From an uncultured Bacteroidia bacterium (GTDB taxonomy: Bacteria; Bacteroidota; Bacteroidia; Bacteroidales; UBA932): DNA of 64,000 bases. The notes below the pieces were generated by a model, which saw nothing but the letters and a program-made list of their open reading frames with translations, was not told where the DNA came from and made no database searches. This document shows, piece after piece, positions 27,323-35,242 of this stretch. Position 1 is the stretch's first letter. Every line of letters begins with the position of its first letter. Both the position numbers and the translations under genes were made by a program. The stretch lies in NCBI GenBank assembly GCA_902780935.1, contig CACZHP010000012.1:1-64000 (forward strand), written 5' to 3'.

Positions 27323-28273
27323 ACGAAAATATTTGAATAATGCGCACAATCTCTCTCTCAAACCCTTGGGAATATGATAATACATAAACCTGAAAACCAC
27401 CGTCTCAATGACCCGGACACAGTCCGTCAGGCGGTTGCGGTACTCCCAGCGACGGGGAGGCTTGAAACCCGAATTCACCATCGCCTCGAGTTTGCGCACC
27501 TCCTCAGCATACATTTCGCCCCTTGTCTCAACCGTGCTCCAATGGAGGAAATAACGTCCCAGGGTGTCTCGCATCTTATAAGGATACCGATACGACAGGC
27601 GTCCTCTCGAGATGTCCGCCTTGATGGAATCGCAAAGAGGATAGTAGCAGAACAGGTGTTTGTAGCTGATCGCAGGAGGATAACCGAGGATCGAACTCGC
27701 CAAAGCGAAAATCGGTTCATCAATCGGATTCGTGGAAGGATAGGTGGGGAACCGGAACATGTCATAATTGTCAAGGATGTACCCGCATGCCGAGGAGAAG
27801 GTCTTAAGTTTCCCCTTCCTGAAAAAATACAGCCCGCCCTGAAGGATCATCGTGAATTTCACTTTATCTTTGAACGGGCCGGCATCATCCCTTTGGAACC
27901 AGCCGTCGGATGTGCCGAAAGGATAGGAATAGCCTACAGAAGAGAAATCCCCGGCTCCCTCAAAGGCCTTCCACAAACCGTTCAGATCCCTGTAAGCCAG
28001 GCAATCGGCGTCGATGAAGATGGTCTCGTCATACGGAACCAGGTCAGGAAGACGCAGTTTGTCCAGGAAGGAATAACAAGGATTCTCGATCACGATCACA
28101 TCGTCGAACTCGGAGGTGATAGCGTTCTGTTGGTCGCAAACTATCGCGAAAGGCAAGGGCTCTGGGGAAAACAAGCGGTACGACCGCAGCAAGTTCCGGG
28201 CTATCTCATAATAATGAGGTTTCCCTGTGGCTATAGTGATGAAGCCGCGTGTGATCTCTGACGAATTATTCAT
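27320..28273 (-). CDS. GT8-like glycosyltransferase
   Basis: A 317-residue paralogue of the protein at 20339. GFITIATGKPHYYEIARNLL opens the protein and YDETIFIDADCLAYRDL carries the DAD motif at residues 88-90. The C-terminal region (FLHWSTVETRGEMY) resembles the paralogue's. Overlaps the polymerase gene by 8 bases. Confidence 0.75.
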   Translation of the reverse strand: MNNSSEITRGFITIATGKPHYYEIARNLLRSYRLFSPEPLPFAIVCDQQNAITSEFDDVIVIENPCYSFLDKLRLPDLVPYDETIFIDADCLAYRDLNGLWKAFEGAGDFSSVGYSYPFGTSDGWFQRDDAGPFKDKVKFTMILQGGLYFFRKGKLKTFSSACGYILDNYDMFRFPTYPSTNPIDEPIFALASSILGYPPAISYKHLFCYYPLCDSIKADISRGRLSYRYPYKMRDTLGRYFLHWSTVETRGEMYAEEVRKLEAMVNSGFKPPRRWEYRNRLTDCVRVIETVVFRFMYYHIPKGLRERLCALFKYFR

Positions 28274-30164
28274 AATACCGGAAGTCTGACTCGTAATAGA
28301 CTGATTTACCTACTGAAAGCACTGGAAGGCTGTCCGAGACCGGATTGAGGATATGCCATGGAGACAGTTTCCCGTCGGCCTTGTTGGCCACGATATGGAT
28401 GTCGCAGGCAGGGGTGCTGCCCTGAAGCAGAAGAACCGCCGTACGGGAGGATACCGTGTCAACAGCGACACTTGCCACCATCACAGCGTGGCCGTATTTC
28501 TCGCCGGGACGGTCTTCAGCCGCATAAACGATCAAATCTCCCGGAGCCACTTCCGAGGGGTTTCGCACTGGCAATGAATTCCTCAGCGAACCCGTATTGG
28601 CGTATTTGAACACCTTCCGGAGGTAATTGTCCAAAAGCGGCCTGCAGGCTCCGTACCGGTAACGGAGTGTCTTACCTGCAGTGTCGTAGAAACGTATCTC
28701 GCGGAAACGGCCCTCCCCGTAAAGATACTCCGCCCGAAGGCGCATGCAGACATCCGCGCACTGCTCGTCAATGCCGATCAGCGGATAGTCAACCACACGG
28801 AAACAATTGTCCAGCATATCCTCCGCAGCATCCCCATTGAAGCGGGTCAAGACAGAATCCGGCCTGGCCAAAGGCAAGTCCCCGATAAAAGAACCGAAAC
28901 CACTCCCGGATTCCTCCACGATCCTGAATCCCTCCGGAGCCTCTATGTCCGAGATCCGTCCGAACGGGGCAGGGCGGGAGGCCTTCTCCGGCCAGGGCCT
29001 GAACATATAGCAAAGAGCCCAGAAAGCCACCACTGGCAGAATAATTCCGAAGGCCTTCTTTGGAGCAGGGGCAGAATCATCCAGAAACTGGACAAAGAAC
29101 AATGCGGTGAAGTTGAAGACATCGAACGGGGAATGCTCCATCATACCTCCGGCGGCGACGCAGATACTGATCGCCAGAAGCAGCGGGTCTCCCCTCTTGC
29201 CGATCATATAAAAGAGCCATGAGAGCAAAGCCAAGGCGATGACCGCCACGACCACTCCTGAGCATAGGAAGACATTCAGGTAAACGTTGTCGATAACCAA
29301 TCCGTGCGGAGTGTCACCCCGGAACCAGGTTGACAGGCCGAGGTGTTGCCCGAAGGGGCTCAGTCCATATTTCCCGAAAACCATGGCCGGAATTGAGAAA
29401 CGACTCTCGAAAGAATTGGAGCCATAGCCGGGTCCATAGTGGGCTGCCAGGACGACGGACAGCAGAAGGCAGGCGGACGGAATCAAGGCGAGCAGCCAAG
29501 GTGCGATCCTTTCCCTTTTGGCAAAAGAATAGACAAGAGGCATGAAGAGAAGCAGGAACGCCTGCGTCAGACTCAAGGTCGAGCAAAAGACTATCGCTGC
29601 CGCGGCCCAGCAAACGCCCCATATCATCATTTCCCTCCGTTCCTTTGAGATATACAGTCCCAGGAACACGGCGAATACCGCGAGAATGGAAAGGATATTC
29701 GGGTTGCTGATGCCAAAAGATGATCCCCGAAGGGCTCCCATGTGCGTAAACACAGGTTCAGTCCAACCCAACGCGAGTGTCAACGGCCCCATCACTATTG
29801 TGACCAAAAGGCAGGCAAGCATGACTCTCAAGGATATCCTGATGTCAGTATCCATCGAGGATGCCGTTATCAGCGCCAGCGGATACAGAAGAAGCGTATT
29901 CGCGTCATTGAAAGTCATTGTCGATAGTTTCAGGACGGCGAGCAGGGAGAGACTGGCTACCGTATAGACCGGGCGGCGGGGAAATAGCGACAGCAGATGA
30001 AGGTAAAGCATCCCGACTCCAAGGATCCTGGCGACTGTCCGGAGCTCTTCGACAGCATCCGGCATGGCGGCGGTCTCACAGAACCATTTGATCCTCAGCA
30101 GGGATAAGGCAAGCCCCGCATAGAACAGCCACCTACACCGTATCCATGAAATGACGTTCGACAC
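28266..30164 (-). CDS. Wzy/WaaL-like polysaccharide polymerase fused to a DUF4846-like domain
   Basis: A 632-residue protein. Residues 1-395 have about 10-12 membrane segments and the large loop before IDNVYLNVFLCSG, as in O-antigen polymerases or ligases (ALRGSSFGISNPNILS is the typical RxxGxxxNPN-type segment). Residues about 405-632 are soluble and match the DUF4846 pattern as I recall it: EQCADVCMRLRAEYLYGEGR, APGDLIVY, GHAVMVASVAV, LLLQGSTPACDIHIV, LSPWHIL. The soluble part is expected in the periplasm. Start is GTG at 30164 with a 32-base overlap with the permease; no ATG is close. The combination is unusual. Confidence 0.75.
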   Translation of the reverse strand: MSNVISWIRCRWLFYAGLALSLLRIKWFCETAAMPDAVEELRTVARILGVGMLYLHLLSLFPRRPVYTVASLSLLAVLKLSTMTFNDANTLLLYPLALITASSMDTDIRISLRVMLACLLVTIVMGPLTLALGWTEPVFTHMGALRGSSFGISNPNILSILAVFAVFLGLYISKERREMMIWGVCWAAAAIVFCSTLSLTQAFLLLFMPLVYSFAKRERIAPWLLALIPSACLLLSVVLAAHYGPGYGSNSFESRFSIPAMVFGKYGLSPFGQHLGLSTWFRGDTPHGLVIDNVYLNVFLCSGVVVAVIALALLSWLFYMIGKRGDPLLLAISICVAAGGMMEHSPFDVFNFTALFFVQFLDDSAPAPKKAFGIILPVVAFWALCYMFRPWPEKASRPAPFGRISDIEAPEGFRIVEESGSGFGSFIGDLPLARPDSVLTRFNGDAAEDMLDNCFRVVDYPLIGIDEQCADVCMRLRAEYLYGEGRFREIRFYDTAGKTLRYRYGACRPLLDNYLRKVFKYANTGSLRNSLPVRNPSEVAPGDLIVYAAEDRPGEKYGHAVMVASVAVDTVSSRTAVLLLQGSTPACDIHIVANKADGKLSPWHILNPVSDSLPVLSVGKSVYYESDFRYYE

Positions 30165-30987
30165 GGTTGAAGATGATAATAGACACGAAGAGCATCACGA
30201 CCATGAACACGAAGCTGTACAAGAGTCCTCCCCAGGAAAGCGATCCGTTTCCAAGCACTCCGTACTTGAAGGCCTCGAAAATCGGGGTAAGGGGGTTGAG
30301 CCTGATGGCCCAGCCATACTTCTCGCCAGCCACACTCAACGGATAGATGACAGGTGTCGCGTACATGAGAAGCTGGAGTCCGAAGCCGACCAGGTGCCTA
30401 AGGTCACGATACTTGGAGGTAAGGGACGAGACTATCAGTCCCCACGACATGGCGTGGAAAGCGAGCATGAGCACCAGCACAGGGAACAGGAAGGCGGCGG
30501 AGTTGATTGACACCGGCCCACCGATAGCGGCATAGTAGATATAGACCGAGATGAACAGCAGAAGCTGGATCACCATCTTTATGAGATTCGATGTCAGCGA
30601 GGCGAGCGGCACCACCAGCCTCGGGAAATAGACTTTGCCGAATATTCCCGCATTGTCGGAAAACGTGTTGCTGGAGCCATTGAAGCACGAGCTGAAATAA
30701 TTCCAGAGAGTGATGCCCGAAAGATAGAAAAGCGGCTGTGGCACACCGTCTGTCGAGATTCCTGCCAAGCCACCGAACACGAACATGTACATGATGGTCG
30801 TGAATATCGGCTGGATGAAAAACCACAGCGGACCGAGAACCGTCTGCTTGTAGACAGTGACGATGTCGCGCTTGATGTACATGTACCACAAGTCGCGGTA
30901 CCTCCATATGCCTTTCAGGTCGACATCCAGGAGCCGTTTCTCAGGCTTGATGACCAATGTCCATTCTTTTCCCTTTTCCTTCTCCAT
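30133..30987 (-). CDS. ABC-2 type polysaccharide export permease (Wzm/TagG-like)
   Basis: A 284-residue inner-membrane permease with about six hydrophobic segments. The N-terminal WRYRDLWYMYIKRDIVTVYK and GPLWFFIQPIFTTIMYMFVF are typical of permeases that export polysaccharide or teichoic-acid chains. The partner ATPase (Wzt/TagH), usually adjacent, is not in the window. It begins 17 bases after the threonine-aldolase-like gene. Confidence 0.9.
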   Translation of the reverse strand: MEKEKGKEWTLVIKPEKRLLDVDLKGIWRYRDLWYMYIKRDIVTVYKQTVLGPLWFFIQPIFTTIMYMFVFGGLAGISTDGVPQPLFYLSGITLWNYFSSCFNGSSNTFSDNAGIFGKVYFPRLVVPLASLTSNLIKMVIQLLLFISVYIYYAAIGGPVSINSAAFLFPVLVLMLAFHAMSWGLIVSSLTSKYRDLRHLVGFGLQLLMYATPVIYPLSVAGEKYGWAIRLNPLTPIFEAFKYGVLGNGSLSWGGLLYSFVFMVVMLFVSIIIFNRVERHFMDTV

Positions 30988-31003
30988 GCCTGCTTTCCCT
31001 CTG

Positions 31004-32026
31004 TCAAATAATCTCCCTCAAGGCGAGCACATTCTCCTCCTTCGTCGCCCAGCTTGTAACGAAACGGACCGCAATGCGGTCTTCATCAACTGGACACCAG
31101 TCTTCGAACCGGACCTTGGCATGGAGCTCAGCGGCCCTCTGCCTGGTCATGATGAAGAACTGCTGGTTCGTGGGAGAGTCAATGAAAGTCCGGTAGCCCT
31201 TCTCCAGGAATATCCCTTTAAGAATCGAGGCCATCTCGTCCGCATGCCGCGCTATCCTGAAATACAGCCCGTCGGTGAACAGGGTGTCGAACTGGAGTCC
31301 CAGCATCCGTCCCTTGGCCATCAGCGCGCCATGTTGCTTTATAGTGGTGAAAAAATGTGCCGGAGCGGCGTGGGTGAACACTACAGCTTCCCCGAACAGG
31401 GCCCCGACCTTGGTGCCGCCGATGTAAAAAACATCGCAAAGAGAAGCGAACTCCTTGACGGAAACATCGTTAGACCCACTCATAAGGCCATATCCGAGCC
31501 TCGCCCCGTCGATAAACAGGGGAAGAGAGTACTTCCGGCACACCGCCTGGATAGACCGAAGCTCAGCCTTTGAGTAAAGGGTTCCGTACTCTGTCGGAAA
31601 AGAGATGTACACCATCCCTGGAATGACCATATGCTCATAAGTGCCATCGGCATAAAACGCCTCCAGATAGGCTTCCAACTCGGTCGCGTCCATCTTTCCG
31701 CCATGATCAGGCAAGGTCAGCACCTTGTGGCCTGTGTACTCCACGGCCCCGCTCTCGTGGACTCCGATATGGCCTGTATCGACAGCCACGACACCCTGGT
31801 ATTCCCTCAAAAGTGAAGCTATCACGGTGGAATTGGTCTGGGTTCCTCCAACCAGGAACCAGACATCAGCGTCGTGGACTGCGAACGCCTCCCTTATCTT
31901 GGCTTTGGCACTCTCGCAATAGTGATCAAGCCCGTATCCGGGAGTCTGCTCCATATTAGTCTCCGCCAGGCGGCGGATTATGCTCTCATGCGCTCCCTCG
32001 GTGTAATCGCTCTCGAATGAAATCAT
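31004..32026 (-). CDS. Threonine-aldolase-family PLP enzyme
   Basis: A 340-residue fold-type I PLP enzyme of the beta-eliminating lyase group, closest to low-specificity L-threonine aldolase (threonine to glycine and acetaldehyde). VGGTQTNSTVIASLL, the FIDGARLGYGL segment with the PLP-contacting Asp, and the Schiff-base lysine in YIGGTKVGALFGE are visible. It is the first gene of the minus-strand glycan locus. It may simply share a promoter, or it may supply an amino-acid substituent; the sequence does not decide. Confidence 0.85.
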   Translation of the reverse strand: MISFESDYTEGAHESIIRRLAETNMEQTPGYGLDHYCESAKAKIREAFAVHDADVWFLVGGTQTNSTVIASLLREYQGVVAVDTGHIGVHESGAVEYTGHKVLTLPDHGGKMDATELEAYLEAFYADGTYEHMVIPGMVYISFPTEYGTLYSKAELRSIQAVCRKYSLPLFIDGARLGYGLMSGSNDVSVKEFASLCDVFYIGGTKVGALFGEAVVFTHAAPAHFFTTIKQHGALMAKGRMLGLQFDTLFTDGLYFRIARHADEMASILKGIFLEKGYRTFIDSPTNQQFFIMTRQRAAELHAKVRFEDWCPVDEDRIAVRFVTSWATKEENVLALREII

Positions 32027-32052
32027 TTTGGATTCCTGAATATATCATTACG

Positions 32053-32060
32053 CGAATATA
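32053..32060 (-). promoter_or_regulatory. Possible promoter -7 element for the glycan locus
   Basis: TATATTCG on the minus strand, one base from TAnnTTTG, ends 27 bases before the ATG at 32026. No clear -33 element is seen. If real it would drive the first genes of the long locus. Confidence 0.3.
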
Positions 32061-32133
32061 ACTATTTTCATGATTTGAGGCGTTTTCAACATCCCCTGTT
32101 GATAACTTTTCTTTTCTCATGGGCAGGCCTTGC

Positions 32134-32164
32134 TTGCTCCTCTCGGAGTTTCTGTCTAATTTAG
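32134..32164 (+). promoter_or_regulatory. Possible promoter of the DUF4988/BACON lipoprotein gene
   Basis: TTG at 32134-32136, a 20-base spacer and TAATTTAG at 32157-32164 (one mismatch to TAnnTTTG). The rest of the 187-base divergent intergenic region shows nothing else recognisable. Confidence 0.35.
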
Positions 32165-32213
32165 CATGTTTTTGAAACGATAAATGAACATCAAATAATT
32201 AAAAACCAAACTC

Positions 32214-35192
32214 ATGAGAAAATCACTGCTTATCCTCCTGTCATTCGTCCTCGCCCTCGTGGGCTGCAAGTACGATGACTCGAGTCTCTGGGAGGAGATC
32301 AATGCCCAGAAAGCCAAGCTCACGACTCTGGAGGGCACTGTCTCGACAATGAACTCCAACATCGGGGCTTTGCAGTCCCTCGTCAATTCCCTTCAGAGCA
32401 AGGTGACTGTCAATTCAGTCACCAAGAACGGGAACGGATACCTCATCTCATTCTCGGACGGCAACACAGCCCGGATTGAGAACGGTTCGGACGGAAAAGA
32501 CGGGGAAACACCCCAGATCAGCGCCAAGGCCGACGCCGAAGGCAACTACTTCTGGACGGTCAACGGGAAGTGGCTGCTCGACTCAAGCGGAGCCAAGGTC
32601 TCCACCAGCAACACCCCCAAGGTGAAGATCGAGGATGACCAGTGGATGGTCTCTTACGACAACGGCACCAACTGGACCAAGGTCGAAGGCCAGGGGCCTT
32701 ACGCCTCCGGACTGTTCAAGACCGTGGAGACAACTGAGAGCGATGCCGTATTCACCCTGAACGACGGCACCGTGATCACCGTGCCTCTGACCAGTGCCGC
32801 CAAGAAGCTCCAGCTCGTGTTTGACGAGACTGTATTCGCTAAGATGCGTAATGGCGAGCTGCTCAGCACAGCTTACAAGATCATCGCCCCTGAAGGAGCG
32901 AAGGTCGAGCTCGAGACCTTCGAGAGCACCGGCTGGACAGTCACTTTACACAAGACCGATAACCTGTCGGGCAGGATCTCGATCAAGGCTCCTTCCAAGG
33001 TCACCGACTCCAAGATCCTCTTCCTCCTCACCGACGACCAGGGAGGCTCTTTCGTCAAGATAATCAATATAGGTCTGAATGAGAGCGAGAAGCCTATCGT
33101 CAAGACCAGCTATGATGTCAGCTACACCGGAGGTGAGCTCGTGATCCCGATCATGTCCTCCACCGCCACCATCGGCGATACCGGTAATGATTGGATGGAA
33201 GTCATCGAAGTTGGCGACCAGGTTGTCCTCAAACTTGCGGAGAACGAGTCCTACGACTGGAGGACCGCCAGGGTGACCCTTGAGGACGGTACTGTAGTCA
33301 CCATCACCCAGCTGACCAAAGACGCCCTCTTCCTCACGAAGAATGTCATCAAAATAGACGGAAGACGCCAGATCGTCGCTGTGCCGGTCAACACCAACAT
33401 AACCGGGATCACCACCACGATTAAAGAAGGATCCGACTGGCTTTCCGCCACCCCGTCGACAAGAGCCCTCTCGCAGAAGATATTCAGTTTCACCGCCAAG
33501 AGAAACACGACCGAAGAGGAAAGGACCGCCAAAGTCGAGTTCAGCGGCAAGGGTATCACCCAGACCTGTTCGATAATACAGAGCGTGTTCGACGGCGATC
33601 CCTCGATGGATGTCACCGAGGCGGCGGCAGCCGAGGAAGGCGAGGAAATCGAGCTGAAGGAGTCCCTCGTCGTATCCGTTACCAAGGACGGCTATGTGGT
33701 CACTGACGGGAGCAATTACCTCTTTGTCAAGGACGCTTCCAACCTCTCCTCTTTCAGCACTTCTTCCTTCCCTGGTGACTATGTCAAGTTCAAAGCTACC
33801 GCCACGACCCTCAACGGCATGCCCGCTCTCGGTTCCGTCGAAGACTTCGAGGTCACCAAGACTGGCGGCACATTCAAGATAAGCGGTCCAGAGTTCACCT
33901 CATCCTTCTCTTCCAACGTGCCCGCCGCAGTCACCATCAACGGCGCCGCCTTGACCAAGGACAAGTCAGGCAACTACAACCTGGCCGTCCAGGGCTACCC
34001 GAAGAAGCTTGTCATCTACAAACCGGCGAGTTACGCCACTCTTGACAGCTTCGTTCCTTCCAAGTTCACCATGACAGGTATCTACTACGGAGAGTCCGAT
34101 GGAACCGCCTACATCATCTACAATGACCGCAAGGCAAGCGAGCCGCTCGTCAATGACGGCGACCAGGTCAGCGTGTCCACCTTCATAGCCCAGGCCGACA
34201 AGAACATGACGCTCAAGGTCGGTCCCGGCCTTGTTGTCGCCGCTGGAGCCACCAGCTTCCTCATGGAGCAGGACGGCGCCAGGGTTCTTGTTTTCCAACC
34301 GGGCACCAATCCGAAAGTCGGTGATATGGTGGTCGTGGAAGGCAAATACACTGAATATCAGGGAGAGCCCCAGGTCAACTCCGGAGCGAAAGTCACTATC
34401 AACTCCAGCGGGAACTCCGTGACACACCCCGCCGCCGCTGATATAACTTCCACATTCGGGTCTTATTCCTCATCAGACAGGGAGTTCGTGACCTTCTCGG
34501 GTACACTCAACATCTCCGGCAACTACTACAACATCAATGTTGACGGATCAACCACCGTTACCGGCAGCATGTTGAAACCCGCCGAAAACATCTCATCTCT
34601 GAATGGTAAGGAAGTCACTGTCAAGGGTTACTACATCTACCATTCTGGCCAAGGCAAATATCTCTATGTCATCGCCACAGAGATCAACGGCATTTCCCTC
34701 GTCGGCCCTACCGGCTCCGGTGGCGGTGATGAACCCGGTGGTGACAACCCCGGTGGCGGTGGTAATATAGAAGGTGGAACGATCTCTTGGGATTCCGCCT
34801 CAGCATGGTCGGGAATCGGGGAAAAAGTAATCTCCTTGACTGCCGGCGATTACACCATCACCATCGATAAACAAAACGGCGGTACCAACCCGACCGTCAA
34901 CGCCTCAGCCAATGACTGCCGTGTTTACGCCAAGGGAACTGTCACGATCACAACTACCGGAGCGGCTATGACGAGCATTGTTTTCAACATCTCCACCCAA
35001 GGTAAGAGGAGACTCGCTCCTATCACAGCCAGTACCGGAACTATCGCGAAACAGAATGTAGGTGACGGTACTGTTTCCTGGTCTGGATCAGCGACTTCCG
35101 TCACTTTCACTGTTGGAGAGAAAGCGAATTACGGCTCCGACGGTGCGACTAAGGCCGGACAGTTTGACTTCAGCAGCATTGAGATCAACTAA
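32214..35192 (+). CDS. Modular surface lipoprotein: coiled coil/DUF4988, BACON repeats, OB-like domains
   Basis: A 992-residue exported lipoprotein. The signal peptide ends in ALVGC with the lipid-bearing Cys18. A short coiled coil with heptads (about 25-65) is followed by a DUF4988-like stretch that includes GSDGKDGETP. BACON-like beta-sandwich domains span about 290-455. A later region (465 on) has OB-fold-like segments such as VVSVTKDGYVVTDGSNYLF. A Gly/Pro/Asp linker at about residues 834-855 leads to a C-terminal beta domain. BACON domains usually bind carbohydrate or mucin and serve as spacers. No catalytic residues are seen. It is monocistronic, with a terminator just after it. Confidence 0.75.
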   Translation: MRKSLLILLSFVLALVGCKYDDSSLWEEINAQKAKLTTLEGTVSTMNSNIGALQSLVNSLQSKVTVNSVTKNGNGYLISFSDGNTARIENGSDGKDGETPQISAKADAEGNYFWTVNGKWLLDSSGAKVSTSNTPKVKIEDDQWMVSYDNGTNWTKVEGQGPYASGLFKTVETTESDAVFTLNDGTVITVPLTSAAKKLQLVFDETVFAKMRNGELLSTAYKIIAPEGAKVELETFESTGWTVTLHKTDNLSGRISIKAPSKVTDSKILFLLTDDQGGSFVKIINIGLNESEKPIVKTSYDVSYTGGELVIPIMSSTATIGDTGNDWMEVIEVGDQVVLKLAENESYDWRTARVTLEDGTVVTITQLTKDALFLTKNVIKIDGRRQIVAVPVNTNITGITTTIKEGSDWLSATPSTRALSQKIFSFTAKRNTTEEERTAKVEFSGKGITQTCSIIQSVFDGDPSMDVTEAAAAEEGEEIELKESLVVSVTKDGYVVTDGSNYLFVKDASNLSSFSTSSFPGDYVKFKATATTLNGMPALGSVEDFEVTKTGGTFKISGPEFTSSFSSNVPAAVTINGAALTKDKSGNYNLAVQGYPKKLVIYKPASYATLDSFVPSKFTMTGIYYGESDGTAYIIYNDRKASEPLVNDGDQVSVSTFIAQADKNMTLKVGPGLVVAAGATSFLMEQDGARVLVFQPGTNPKVGDMVVVEGKYTEYQGEPQVNSGAKVTINSSGNSVTHPAAADITSTFGSYSSSDREFVTFSGTLNISGNYYNINVDGSTTVTGSMLKPAENISSLNGKEVTVKGYYIYHSGQGKYLYVIATEINGISLVGPTGSGGGDEPGGDNPGGGGNIEGGTISWDSASAWSGIGEKVISLTAGDYTITIDKQNGGTNPTVNASANDCRVYAKGTVTITTTGAAMTSIVFNISTQGKRRLAPITASTGTIAKQNVGDGTVSWSGSATSVTFTVGEKANYGSDGATKAGQFDFSSIEIN

Positions 35193-35210
35193 TAACCACT
35201 ATCCATCATT

Positions 35211-35242
35211 AAAGAGGCGCCCCAAACGGAGCGCCTCTTTTT
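35211..35242. terminator. Bidirectional terminator between convergent genes
   Basis: A 10-bp perfect stem (35211-35220 with 35231-35240) and 10-base loop, with a T run on each strand. It serves the lipoprotein gene on plus and malQ on minus, whose stop codon begins at the hairpin edge. Confidence 0.88.

Noticed and set aside
32470..32530. Collagen-like Gly-x-y repeat in the DUF4988 lipoprotein
   Set aside because: Only a few triplets are present; too short for a collagen-like domain and typical of DUF4988 proteins.
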